Shown: positions 1-6,704, counted from the first letter of the stretch. The stretch: 12,437 nucleotides of DNA from Chloroflexota bacterium (GCA_002708145.1 PAOV01000048.1:1-12437), one strand, 5' to 3'. The notes: generated by a model from the sequence alone, not told the origin. Made by a program: numbers and translations.

Positions 1-378
1 TGAATTCCAGCCCATATGAGGAATTTTCAAGCCTTGATCAAATCTTTTCACTTCTCCTCGAACTATATCAAGACAATCTGTATTCCCTTCTTCCGATTTT
101 TCTAATAATAATTGCAACCCTAAACAGATTCCCAGAAATGGTTTCCCTGAATAAATAGATTCTTTAATAACAACATCTAAACCTTTGGATTTAATGTTAT
201 CCATAGAAGACACACAAGAACCTTGACCTGGGAAAACAATTGCATCAGATTCATTTATAACATGTGGATCAGAAGTTACTATAACTCTAGCGCCAGAATA
301 CTCAAGAGCATTTTCTACACTTTTAATATTGCCGGCTTGATAATCTAAAACTGATATCAAAGGCTTTGAATTAATCAT
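1..378 (-). CDS. hisH: Imidazole glycerol phosphate synthase glutaminase subunit HisH, 3' end cut by window edge
   Basis: HisH releases ammonia from glutamine and passes it to HisF, which forms imidazole glycerol phosphate and AICAR in histidine synthesis. The 126 visible codons are a class I glutamine amidotransferase N-terminal region. It opens with a VLDYQAGNIKSV strand-loop, has FPGQG near residue 50 where the oxyanion loop is expected, and carries the nucleophile motif GICLGLQ near residue 84. The HisH-typical HMGWN lies next to the window edge. About 75 C-terminal residues, including the catalytic His-Glu pair, are off the window. The ATG at 378 overlaps the preceding adenosyltransferase stop by 8 bp. 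The only close purine tract abuts the ATG, so translation is probably coupled to the upstream gene. The family assignment is secure. Confidence 0.95.
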   Translation of the reverse strand, partial: MINSKPLISVLDYQAGNIKSVENALEYSGARVIVTSDPHVINESDAIVFPGQGSCVSSMDNIKSKGLDVVIKESIYSGKPFLGICLGLQLLLEKSEEGNTDCLDIVRGEVKRFDQGLKIPHMGWNS

Positions 379-934
379 CCTTTTTTTGACCTGTTATTAT
401 TTCTACTGGAAGATGGCGGTCTTCAAACCTGGCCATTATAAACAATAAATCTGAAAGTCTATTTACATATACCAGTATATTGCGATTCACTAACAATTCT
501 TCTTTATCCAAATCAACTATCCTTCTTTCAGCTGACCTCAATGTTGTCCTCGCCAGATCTAAGGCTGACGAACCAGGAGATGCTCCTGGCAAAATGAAAT
601 TTGGAGGTAAAGTTACGGACTTCATTAAATTATCTATATTATTTTCCATATCTGAAATCATATCTAAAGATATTGTTTTATAAGATTTACTCATAACCTC
701 ATAATTTTCTTCTAAAGTTGCTAACTCAGCCCCAACTGTAAAAAGTTGATTTTGTAACTCTATTAACAATTCTTTTATAACATTATTATTTGACAATGAT
801 CTTGCTAAGCCGAGGCTCGCTACTGTTTTGTCAATCTCTCCATAAGCCTCACATCTAATATCGTTTTTATAAACTCGTCCACCAAAAAAAAGCCCTGTTG
901 TTCCATCGTCCCCAGTTTTGGTATATATCTTCAA
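371..934 (-). CDS. pduO: PduO-type ATP:cob(I)alamin adenosyltransferase
   Basis: Transfers the adenosyl group of ATP to cob(I)alamin, giving adenosylcobalamin, the cofactor of enzymes such as methylmalonyl-CoA mutase; cytoplasmic. At 187 aa it is the usual family length. The ATP-binding N-terminus KIYTKTGDDGTTGL (2-15), GEID (32-35), the helix with LPGASPGSSALDLART (115-130), the R133/E136/R137 cluster and VYVNRLSD (155-162) are all present and intact. The start is TTG (934-932); in-frame ATG alternatives would remove the KTGDDG motif, and a strong Shine-Dalgarno supports the TTG. It lies 28 bp after moeB and overlaps hisH by 8 bp, so it looks co-transcribed with both. No cobalamin-dependent enzyme is in the window, so the consumer of the cofactor is unknown. 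Confidence 0.94.
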   Translation of the reverse strand: MKIYTKTGDDGTTGLFFGGRVYKNDIRCEAYGEIDKTVASLGLARSLSNNNVIKELLIELQNQLFTVGAELATLEENYEVMSKSYKTISLDMISDMENNIDNLMKSVTLPPNFILPGASPGSSALDLARTTLRSAERRIVDLDKEELLVNRNILVYVNRLSDLLFIMARFEDRHLPVEIITGQKKDD

Positions 935-941
935 AATACAA

Positions 942-948
942 TCTCCTT
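942..948 (-). promoter_or_regulatory. Strong Shine-Dalgarno for the adenosyltransferase TTG start
   Basis: On the minus strand this reads AAGGAGA, seven bases before TTG at 934. It is among the best ribosome binding sites in the window and is the main support for a TTG start there. Confidence 0.8.
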
Positions 949-962
949 AATCTAAAGAAATA

Positions 963-1793
963 TTATCCTGTAAGCGGCACTCCACCACAAAAATCCACAT
1001 AATCTATTAATTCAGTTATTGACGGGCTATCCCCACATAAAGGGCATTCAGGATTTCGACGTATTTTAACAGTTCTAAAGTCCATACTAAGGGCATCTAT
1101 TAACAAAAGTTTTCCTGACAAAGATTCCCCTACCCCTATAATAAGTTTCACAACCTCAGTTGCTTGTATCGTACCAACCATACCGGGAAGCATTCCTAAC
1201 ACCCCTGCCTCAGCACAACTAGGAACTTCACCTGGAGGTGGGGGGGAAGGAAAAAGACACCTATAGCATCCTTGTCCTGGAATATATGTAGTTGCTTGAC
1301 CATCAAACAACAATATACTCCCATCCACAAGAGGCTTCCCTAGTAAATAAGCAGCATCATTGATTAAGTATCTAGTTGGAAAATTATCTGCTCCATTAAC
1401 GATAATGTCATAATCTCCCATGATTTCAAAAGCATTATCCGAAGTAATAGGTTCTTCGTGTACGTTAACATTGGTATCAGGATTATATGCTTTTAAAGTT
1501 TGTATAGCTGATTCAGCTTTTGATTTGCCAATATCATCATTGTAGTGCAATATTTGTCTTTGTAAGTTAGTTAAATCAACTTCATCAAAATCAACTATTC
1601 CAACAGTTCCAACTCCAGCTAATGTTAAGTAAATAGAAATAGGAGACCCTAGTCCACCGGCCCCTACCATTAAAACCTTTGATTCCAATAATTTCCTTTG
1701 ACCTATGCTACCTACTTGAGGCATTATGATGTGTCGACTATATCTATTAACTTGATATGGGGTCATTGGTTTTGATTTTGGATTAACCGTCAT
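963..1793 (-). CDS. moeB: MoeB/ThiF/HesA-type E1-like adenylyltransferase
   Basis: Enzymes of this family adenylate the C-terminal glycine of a small ubiquitin-fold sulfur carrier (MoaD, ThiS or CysO type), enabling sulfur transfer for molybdopterin, thiamine or cysteine synthesis. Visible parts are the ATP-binding glycine loop VGAGGLGSP (43-51), the DLTNLQRQI segment (73-81), NGADNFPTRYLIND (133-146), the zinc pairs CYRC (176-179) and CPLC (250-253), and the catalytic-cysteine motif SCAEAGVLG with C193. The length of 276 aa fits MoeB. The rhodanese domain of MoeZ/MOCS3 proteins is absent. The ATG at 1793 has an AAGGTG site five bases upstream and a promoter behind it. Which carrier it serves cannot be told, because no moaD, thiS or cysO is nearby; MoeB and ThiF are both possible names. 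Confidence 0.92.
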   Translation of the reverse strand: MTVNPKSKPMTPYQVNRYSRHIIMPQVGSIGQRKLLESKVLMVGAGGLGSPISIYLTLAGVGTVGIVDFDEVDLTNLQRQILHYNDDIGKSKAESAIQTLKAYNPDTNVNVHEEPITSDNAFEIMGDYDIIVNGADNFPTRYLINDAAYLLGKPLVDGSILLFDGQATTYIPGQGCYRCLFPSPPPPGEVPSCAEAGVLGMLPGMVGTIQATEVVKLIIGVGESLSGKLLLIDALSMDFRTVKIRRNPECPLCGDSPSITELIDYVDFCGGVPLTG

Positions 1794-1798
1794 AGCTA

Positions 1799-1804
1799 CA
1801 CCTT
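1799..1804 (-). promoter_or_regulatory. Shine-Dalgarno of moeB
   Basis: The minus strand reads AAGGTG, ending five bases before the ATG at 1793. It fixes the moeB start. Confidence 0.7.
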
Positions 1805-1827
1805 ATTTGAAATATGTCTACTTCAAA

Positions 1828-1836
1828 ATTATAGCA
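1828..1836 (-). promoter_or_regulatory. Predicted extended -10 promoter for moeB-pduO-hisH
   Basis: The minus strand reads TGCTATAAT, a consensus -10 hexamer with the TGn extension. No convincing -35 lies at 16-18 bp spacing, as is usual for extended -10 promoters. Transcription would begin near 1821, leaving a leader of about 28 nt that just accommodates the moeB ribosome binding site. Confidence 0.6.
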
Positions 1837-1888
1837 TCCACTTATTCAACAATAAAAATATATGAATAAATCAATTGATAACTTTCAA

Positions 1889-1940
1889 AAGGTATGATTC
1901 AGATACGTGGTATAATGATCACAGGTAAAATACATACCTT
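1889..1940 (+). repeat. 8-bp inverted repeat flanking the rightward -10, with GGTAT repeats (possible operator)
   Basis: AAGGTATG (1889-1896) and CATACCTT (1933-1940) are perfect reverse complements 36 bp apart, on either side of the rightward -10. GGTAT also occurs directly repeated at 1891-1895 and 1909-1913. A symmetrical protein site or a loop is possible. An 8-bp match in 200 AT-rich bases is not improbable by chance, so this is only suggestive. Confidence 0.3.
1908..1916 (+). promoter_or_regulatory. Predicted extended -10 promoter for the NYN-coaX-coaBC run
   Basis: The sequence TGGTATAAT is a perfect -10 hexamer with TG extension. The TTGATA at 1875-1880 is 30 bp away, too far to serve as a -35. 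Initiation near 1922-1923 would give a leader of about 73 nt before the TTG start, containing the hairpin at 1958-1978. No other good promoter was seen before the six following plus-strand genes. Confidence 0.65.
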
Positions 1941-1957
1941 ATTTGTATATTAAATCT

Positions 1958-1978
1958 TACTGAGAAATGTACTCAGTA
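1958..1978 (+). promoter_or_regulatory. Leader hairpin upstream of the NYN gene
   Basis: TACTGAG (1958-1964) and CTCAGTA (1972-1978) form a perfect 7-bp stem around a 7-nt loop. The stem ends about seven bases before the AAAGAG ribosome site. No U-tract follows, so it is not an intrinsic terminator. Two alternative pairings exist: TGAGAA (1961-1966) with TTCTCA (1979-1984), and ACTC (1971-1974) with GAGT (1987-1990), the latter covering the ribosome site. A regulatory role is inference. Confidence 0.5.
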
Positions 1979-1995
1979 TTCTCAAAGAGTGATTT

Positions 1996-3036
1996 TTGAC
2001 TGATTCAAATATTGCCATCTTGATTGACTATGAGAACGTAGGAGTTGAATCCTTACAAAATCTTACGGAACAACTTTCAGGATTAGGGCGAATAATAGTA
2101 AAAAGAGCATATGCAGACTGGTCTTCTCAAAGAAAAGGCCAAGAAAAGCTCATAGAGTTAGGGATAGAGGCGGTTCATAATTACCGAGGAGTAAGGTCAG
2201 GTAAAAACTCTTGTGATATAAAATTAACTATTGATACTGTTGAATTATTACATAACACTCCTATCGATACGTTCGTAATTGTTTCTTCAGACAGTGACTT
2301 TGTTCCTTTGGTAAACCATTTAAGGGGATCTGGTAAATCAGTAATAGGAGCAGGTCGTAGAGCTGTAACTTCATCCACAATGGTAAAATCATGTGATAGA
2401 TATATATTTTTAAAACCCCTAGAAGTTAAAAAAAGAAATACTAAAAATAATTTCATCTCCCGAAATAATCGGGTATCAGAAAATGGAATATCCTCGCAGG
2501 AATCACCTGACAATTCGAATTCTATAACAGATTTACTATCAAGAGCGATAGAAGCAACAATCGACGACAATGGAAATGCACTAGGTACAAAACTTGCTCA
2601 GACCATGACTCGGATAGATCCTAGTTTTAATTATAGAGATTTAGGATTCAGTTCATTTAGAGATTTTCTAGAATCTCGAAATGAAATTTCTGTAACGTTG
2701 CATGAAGGTACTGACTTTACAGTTGCAATGAAAGTTATAGCTAAGCCCCAAGCCCCAAATGTTAAGCCTAAAATACTATCTCACAATAATAGGGACGCAG
2801 ATTCTAATTCAGAAAGTTTACCCATAAATTGGGAAACTCAAGTTGATGAAGCATGGAATGGCCGAGAAAAAGAAACTATAGCAGGTCGTACTGCAGCTAA
2901 AGATGCCGCGAATATACTAGGTTTCAAAAGACTCAGTGATTCTCTGTTTCCAACTTTGGATAAGTTATTAGATGCAAGTAAACTTCTAAAATCAAATTGG
3001 TCTCGCAACAAAAATTCAGTAGAAAAAAAGAAGTAA
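1996..3036 (+). CDS. NYN-domain (PIN-like) predicted RNase with OST-HTH/LOTUS RNA-binding domain
   Basis: A 346-aa cytoplasmic protein with no signal peptide or membrane segment. Residues 5-140 form an NYN (LabA/DUF88-like) nuclease domain: ILIDYENV with D11 and N14, D74 in SCDIKLTID, and SSDSDFVPLV with D99 and D101, the acidic set expected for a metal-dependent PIN-fold ribonuclease. After a polar linker, residues about 177-247 match an OST-HTH/LOTUS domain (ITDLLSRAIEA, RIDPSFNYRDLGFSSFRDFL). Residues about 276-340 form a further helical, basic region that I do not recognise; it may be a second degenerate winged-helix domain. The start is TTG (1996-1998): the in-frame triplet two codons upstream is a stop, no ATG precedes the conserved strand, and AAAGAG lies six bases upstream. 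It is first in the run and 22 bp before coaX. The RNA target is unknown; architecture confidence is high, function only predicted. Confidence 0.88.
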   Translation: MTDSNIAILIDYENVGVESLQNLTEQLSGLGRIIVKRAYADWSSQRKGQEKLIELGIEAVHNYRGVRSGKNSCDIKLTIDTVELLHNTPIDTFVIVSSDSDFVPLVNHLRGSGKSVIGAGRRAVTSSTMVKSCDRYIFLKPLEVKKRNTKNNFISRNNRVSENGISSQESPDNSNSITDLLSRAIEATIDDNGNALGTKLAQTMTRIDPSFNYRDLGFSSFRDFLESRNEISVTLHEGTDFTVAMKVIAKPQAPNVKPKILSHNNRDADSNSESLPINWETQVDEAWNGREKETIAGRTAAKDAANILGFKRLSDSLFPTLDKLLDASKLLKSNWSRNKNSVEKKK

Positions 3037-3058
3037 TCGATACTTTCAGGTAAGTAAA

Positions 3059-3832
3059 ATGCTACTTGCAATAGATATAGGCAACACCAATATTACAATT
3101 GGGTTATTTAATAAAGAAACTTTAGAAAAAACATGGCGCATATCAACATCACGTAATAATACGTCTGATGAATATGGCATAAATATATTAAACATTCTTT
3201 CTAATAAAGATATTTCTAATAAAGATATTTCAGCAATTGTGATGTGTAGCGTAGTACCTCCTTTAACAACAACTTTTATAGATATTTTTAAAGATTACTT
3301 CAATATTTCTCCTTTAATTATTGGTTCTGGGACTAAAACAGGTATTAAAATAATGTATGACAGCCCTAGAGATGTGGGTGCAGATAGAATAGTTGATGCT
3401 GCCGCTGTGCTTCATTTATACAAAGGTCCAGCGATAATAGTTGACCTAGGTACCGCAACCGTATTTGATGCCGTAAGCGCAAATGGGGAATATTTAGGTG
3501 GTGCAATATCACCTGGTATAGGAGTATCTGCTGAATCTTTATATAAAGCTACCTCACAACTTAAAAGAGTTGAATTAATCGCTCCAGAAACCGCTATAGG
3601 GAAAACCACAACTCACGCAATACAATCAGGTCTGATACTAGGGTATTCTGAATTAATCAAAGGAATGATAAAAAGATTTAAAGAAGAGCTCGGTAGTAAT
3701 GCAAAAATTATAGCAACAGGGGGATTAGCAGATATAATATCCAAAGAATTGAATTTATTTGACATAATAGACCATAATTTAACACTTAAAGGATTACAAA
3801 TCCTATATAAATTAAATTCTACCCAGGAATGA
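3059..3832 (+). CDS. coaX: Type III pantothenate kinase CoaX
   Basis: Phosphorylates pantothenate with ATP, the first committed step of CoA synthesis; type III enzymes are generally not feedback-inhibited by CoA. This ASKHA-fold protein shows the phosphate-1 loop AIDIGNTNITIGLF (4-17, D6), DSPRDVGADRIVDAAA (101-116, D109 in the catalytic-base position), VDLGTATVFDAV (128-139, D129 expected to bind the monovalent cation), GGAISPGIGVSAESLY (147-162), and ATGGLAD near 219-225. The length of 257 aa is normal. The ATG has AGGTAAG upstream. Residues about 48-58 contain a short repeat (NKDIS twice) from a tandem DNA duplication, in a surface region typically variable in the family. coaBC follows at once, giving two consecutive activities of the pathway. 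Confidence 0.96.
   Translation: MLLAIDIGNTNITIGLFNKETLEKTWRISTSRNNTSDEYGINILNILSNKDISNKDISAIVMCSVVPPLTTTFIDIFKDYFNISPLIIGSGTKTGIKIMYDSPRDVGADRIVDAAAVLHLYKGPAIIVDLGTATVFDAVSANGEYLGGAISPGIGVSAESLYKATSQLKRVELIAPETAIGKTTTHAIQSGLILGYSELIKGMIKRFKEELGSNAKIIATGGLADIISKELNLFDIIDHNLTLKGLQILYKLNSTQE
3198..3231 (+). repeat. 15-bp perfect tandem duplication inside coaX
   Basis: The unit TCTAATAAAGATATT occurs twice in a row (3200-3214 and 3215-3229), and the 15-bp periodicity runs from 3198 to 3231. It inserts five residues in frame and leaves the gene intact, consistent with replication slippage. Confidence 0.85.
3825..3828 (+). promoter_or_regulatory. AGGA ribosome site favouring the second coaBC ATG
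   Basis: AGGA abuts the ATG at 3829, leaving no spacer, but lies six bases before the ATG at 3835. The second ATG is therefore the better start, although the first would form the common ATGA overlap with the coaX stop. Confidence 0.55.
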
Positions 3833-3834
3833 AA

Positions 3835-5040
3835 ATGAAAGGGCCATTAACAAATAAAAGAATTGTATTAGGCGTTACAGGAAGTATAGCTTGCTACAAA
3901 GCGTTAGAACTGGCAAGTAAACTTGTTCAGAATGGGGCGCTAGTTGATACAATCATGACAAAATCTTCACAAGAATTTTTAACGCCTTTAGCATTTAAAT
4001 CACTCACTCACAGGGATGTCGTAACTAATATGTATGATATCAATTCCCAGTTTGCTATTAATCACGTAGGGTTAGCAGAATCCGCAGACATTATTGTAAT
4101 AGCTCCTGCAACAGCTAATACAATTGCCAAAATATCAAATGGTATGTCAGACGATTCTCTTACTACTACAGTATTGGCTGCAAAATGCCCAATAGTAATA
4201 GCTCCAGCTATGGATGGCAACATGTTTGATAATCCTGCAACTCAAAATAATATAGCCACTTTAATATCGCGAGGAATATTTATATCAGGACCAGAATATG
4301 GAAGACTAGCTTCTGGATTAATTGGCAATGGCCGAATGACGTCTCCTAAAAATTTAGTCAACATTGTAACTACAACCCTAGGTTCCAATGGAGATTTATC
4401 AGGGAAAAAAATATTAATTAGTGCAGGTGGAACAGCAGAGCCTATAGACCCTGTAAGATTTATAACCAATAAATCGTCAGGTAAAATGGGATACTCGCTC
4501 GCTACAGCTGCAAGGGATCGAGGAGCAACTGTCACATTAGTGTCAGCTTCTAATATGTTGGAAACTCCAATAGGTATGCAAACCAAAAAAGTTAAAACAT
4601 CTTCAGAAATGTATGATGTTATTTCTAAAGAAATAATCGAAATGGACGCTATTATAATGGCTGCTGCTGTATCAGATTGGACACCTGAAAAGTACTCTAG
4701 CAGCAAATATAAAAAAAATGGAACTGAAAATTGGTCTATAGATTTAATAAAAACGACCGACATTATTGCTAACATATCAAAACCTAATTTAATTAAAATA
4801 GGATTTGCTGCTGAAAGTGATAATTTAATCGAAAATGGGAAAAGTAAAATCCAATCAAAATCTTTAGATCTTATAGTTGCCAATGACATATTAGACAAAA
4901 ATAATGGTTTTGAATCCGATACTAATAAAGTGTCTATTATTCATCCTAATGGAGATGTAGAAGCCATACCTACAATGCCAAAATATGAAATAGCGAACGA
5001 AATATTAGACAGAATGATTCCATTGTTTAATAAAAAATAA
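3835..5040 (+). CDS. coaBC: Bifunctional phosphopantothenoylcysteine decarboxylase/phosphopantothenate-cysteine ligase CoaBC
   Basis: CoaB joins cysteine to 4'-phosphopantothenate and CoaC decarboxylates the product to 4'-phosphopantetheine. The CoaC flavoprotein half (about 1-175) shows GVTGSIACYKALELA, the catalytic His in INHVGLAE, APATANTIAKISNGMSDD, and the substrate loop APAMDGNMFDNPATQ. The CoaB half shows SAGGTAEPIDPVRFITN and KSSGKMGYSLA, AAAVSDWTP, the KKNG lysine region, IGFAAESDNL and LIVANDI. The length of about 401 aa is standard for the fusion. Two loops differ from the Escherichia coli form: PAMD replaces PAMN in CoaC and AGGT replaces GPT in CoaB; I believe both occur in other phyla. 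An ATG at 3829 would add two residues and overlap the coaX stop by 4 bp. The stop is 9 bp before the dehydrogenase gene. Confidence 0.96.
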   Translation: MKGPLTNKRIVLGVTGSIACYKALELASKLVQNGALVDTIMTKSSQEFLTPLAFKSLTHRDVVTNMYDINSQFAINHVGLAESADIIVIAPATANTIAKISNGMSDDSLTTTVLAAKCPIVIAPAMDGNMFDNPATQNNIATLISRGIFISGPEYGRLASGLIGNGRMTSPKNLVNIVTTTLGSNGDLSGKKILISAGGTAEPIDPVRFITNKSSGKMGYSLATAARDRGATVTLVSASNMLETPIGMQTKKVKTSSEMYDVISKEIIEMDAIIMAAAVSDWTPEKYSSSKYKKNGTENWSIDLIKTTDIIANISKPNLIKIGFAAESDNLIENGKSKIQSKSLDLIVANDILDKNNGFESDTNKVSIIHPNGDVEAIPTMPKYEIANEILDRMIPLFNKK

Positions 5041-5049
5041 AATATTATT

Positions 5050-6216
5050 ATGATAGTTAAAACATCCGAAGAAGTTCAGAATCAGATAATCCATCTAATA
5101 AAAGATTTTATCAAAAAAGATGTAAATCCAATTGCTACCATCTATGAGAAAGACAACATCTACCCTCATGAGCTAATTCCGACAATGCAAGAATTAGGAT
5201 TATTTGGAATTACAATACCAGAAAAATATGGTGGAATGGGTTTAGATTTTACTACTTTTGCCAAAATATTTGAAGAAATAAGTAAAGGTTGGATGAGTCT
5301 TTCTGGAATTATTGGAACACATCACATTTTGAGTCATATAATATCCACTTATGGGACTGATGAACAAAAAAATAGAGTACTTCCTAAAATGGCTACAGGT
5401 GAAATACGTGGAGGATTGGCACTAACTGAGTCAGAAGCAGGAAGTGATAGCCAAAATATCACTACTACCGCTATAAAAGATGGTGAAGAATATATTATTA
5501 ATGGTAGAAAGATGTATATTACTAATGGCGAACATGGAAATGCATTCGCTTTAGTCGCAAAAACTGATACAGATATCTCCCCACGACATAAAGGAATTAG
5601 TTGTTTTATATTTGAGAAACCTAGTGATGGATTTAAAGTAGGACAACATCTAGATAAATTAGGATATAGAGGATTAGATACCTGTGAACTAGTTTTTGAT
5701 AATTGTCGTATACCGGCCGACAGTTTGATTGGTGGAGTAGAAGGAAAAGGGTTTGGGCAAGTAATGAATGGTTTAGAAACAGGAAGAATAAATGTAGCTG
5801 CAAGGGCTGTAGGAGTTGCTCAGGCAGCCTTAGATTCTGCATTATCATACTCTCAAAGAAGAGAAACTTTTGGTAAACCAATTGCTCAACATCAAGCGAT
5901 TCAATTAAAACTTGCAGATATGGCAACCAAGGTTCATGCTGCAAGACTAATGGTATATGATGCTGCAGATAAAAAAGATTCTGGTTTAAGAAATGACCTA
6001 GAAGCATCTATGGCTAAATTATTTGCTAGTGAAATTTGTGGTGAAGTTACCATGGAAGCTATGAGGGTTCATGGAGGGGCAGGATATATTAAAGATTTGC
6101 CTATAGAGAGATATTATAGAGATGCGCCATTAATGATCATTGGTGAAGGAACTAATGAAATCATGAAACTAATTATTGCTAGAAGACTCTTAGAGAAAAA
6201 CAAGCTGCAGGAGTAA
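5050..6216 (+). CDS. Acyl-CoA dehydrogenase
   Basis: A FAD enzyme that oxidises acyl-CoA to trans-2-enoyl-CoA, passing electrons to ETF. The 388-aa protein has the three-part fold: an N-terminal helical domain with LGLFGITIPEKYGGMGLD (49-66), a beta domain with the FAD loop ALTESEAGSDSQN (124-136) and ITNGEHGNAFALVAKT (157-172), and a C-terminal helical domain with SQRRETFGKPI (268-278), the QAIQLKLADM segment, EAMRVHGGAGY (336-346) and YRDAPLMIIGEGTNEI (356-371). E366 sits where the catalytic base of medium-chain enzymes lies. Chain-length preference cannot be read; short or branched substrates are plausible. No Shine-Dalgarno is visible before the ATG, only an AT-rich spacer of 9 bp after coaBC, so coupling to coaBC is likely. 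The MaoC gene follows after 2 bp, implying sequential chemistry. Confidence 0.95.
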   Translation: MIVKTSEEVQNQIIHLIKDFIKKDVNPIATIYEKDNIYPHELIPTMQELGLFGITIPEKYGGMGLDFTTFAKIFEEISKGWMSLSGIIGTHHILSHIISTYGTDEQKNRVLPKMATGEIRGGLALTESEAGSDSQNITTTAIKDGEEYIINGRKMYITNGEHGNAFALVAKTDTDISPRHKGISCFIFEKPSDGFKVGQHLDKLGYRGLDTCELVFDNCRIPADSLIGGVEGKGFGQVMNGLETGRINVAARAVGVAQAALDSALSYSQRRETFGKPIAQHQAIQLKLADMATKVHAARLMVYDAADKKDSGLRNDLEASMAKLFASEICGEVTMEAMRVHGGAGYIKDLPIERYYRDAPLMIIGEGTNEIMKLIIARRLLEKNKLQE

Positions 6217-6218
6217 TT

Positions 6219-6704
6219 ATGAGTCAAGAAAAACATATTATAAATGCTCAAGATTCTTTTGGTGGATGGTTTGAAGACTTTAAAGTAGGACAGCTTTTAA
6301 AACATTGGCCTGGCAAGACCATTACCGAAATGGACAATCATCTATTTTCTTTACTTACAATGAATGACAATCCACTTCATACTGATGAAAACTACATGTC
6401 AGACCATAAACACGGCAAAATTCTAGTAAATGGACTATTAATTATAAGTCTAGTTGTTGGAATGAGTGTTAGGCAAACTTCAGGGAAAGCAATTGCCAAC
6501 CTTGTATATGAATCAATCACACACGACGGGCCAACTTTTCATGGTGACACGATTTATGCTGAAAGCGAGGTACTAGATACAATCCCGTCAAAAACTAAAG
6601 ATGACCAAGGATTAGTTTATATTGAAAGTAGGGCATTTAACCAAAAAGATGATCAAATATTAACTTTGCGAAGAAAATTCCTAGTCAAAAGAAGGCCTAA
6701 ATAA
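6219..6704 (+). CDS. MaoC-like hot-dog acyl-CoA hydratase/dehydratase
   Basis: MaoC-type hydratases add water to enoyl-CoA (or remove it from hydroxyacyl-CoA), the expected step after the upstream dehydrogenase. The 161-aa single hot-dog domain shows FEDFKVGQLLKH (18-29), the hydratase loop TMNDNPLHTDENYM (47-60) with the D50/H54 catalytic pair, KILVNGLLIISLVVGMSV (67-84), and HGDTIYAESEVL (108-119). The pattern resembles the mesaconyl-CoA/methylmalyl-CoA dehydratase-like branch more than R-specific PHA hydratases, but I cannot settle this without alignment. AGGAG lies five bases before the ATG. The stop overlaps the ATG of a 13-codon mini-ORF. Confidence 0.92.
   Translation: MSQEKHIINAQDSFGGWFEDFKVGQLLKHWPGKTITEMDNHLFSLLTMNDNPLHTDENYMSDHKHGKILVNGLLIISLVVGMSVRQTSGKAIANLVYESITHDGPTFHGDTIYAESEVLDTIPSKTKDDQGLVYIESRAFNQKDDQILTLRRKFLVKRRPK

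Noticed and set aside
1240..1246. A seven-G run in moeB as a possible sequencing error or slippery site
   Set aside because: It encodes the proline stretch FPSPPPPGEVPSC, which is typical of MoeB/MoeZ proteins, and the frame continues intact on both sides.
1875..1880. TTGATA as the -35 of the rightward promoter
   Set aside because: It is 30 bp from the TATAAT, well outside 15-19 bp. The TG extension explains promoter strength better.
1923..1939. AGGTA/TACCT as a separate stem-loop at the transcription start
   Set aside because: The stem has only 5 bp with a 7-nt AT-rich loop, it overlaps the longer inverted repeat, and it is not stable enough to list alone.
2181..2570. A 129-codon minus-strand open frame opposite the NYN gene
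   Set aside because: It is fully antisense to the nuclease domain and linker, with no domain or start signal.
4242..4898. A 218-codon open frame on the minus strand opposite coaBC
   Set aside because: It lies wholly inside a gene with complete conserved motifs, has no recognisable domain and no ribosome site, and its hydrophobic-rich composition is what antisense reading of AT-rich coding DNA gives.
5633..6007. A 124-codon minus-strand open frame rich in Leu and Gln opposite the acyl-CoA dehydrogenase
   Set aside because: Its skewed composition mirrors the sense codons, and it has no conserved motif.
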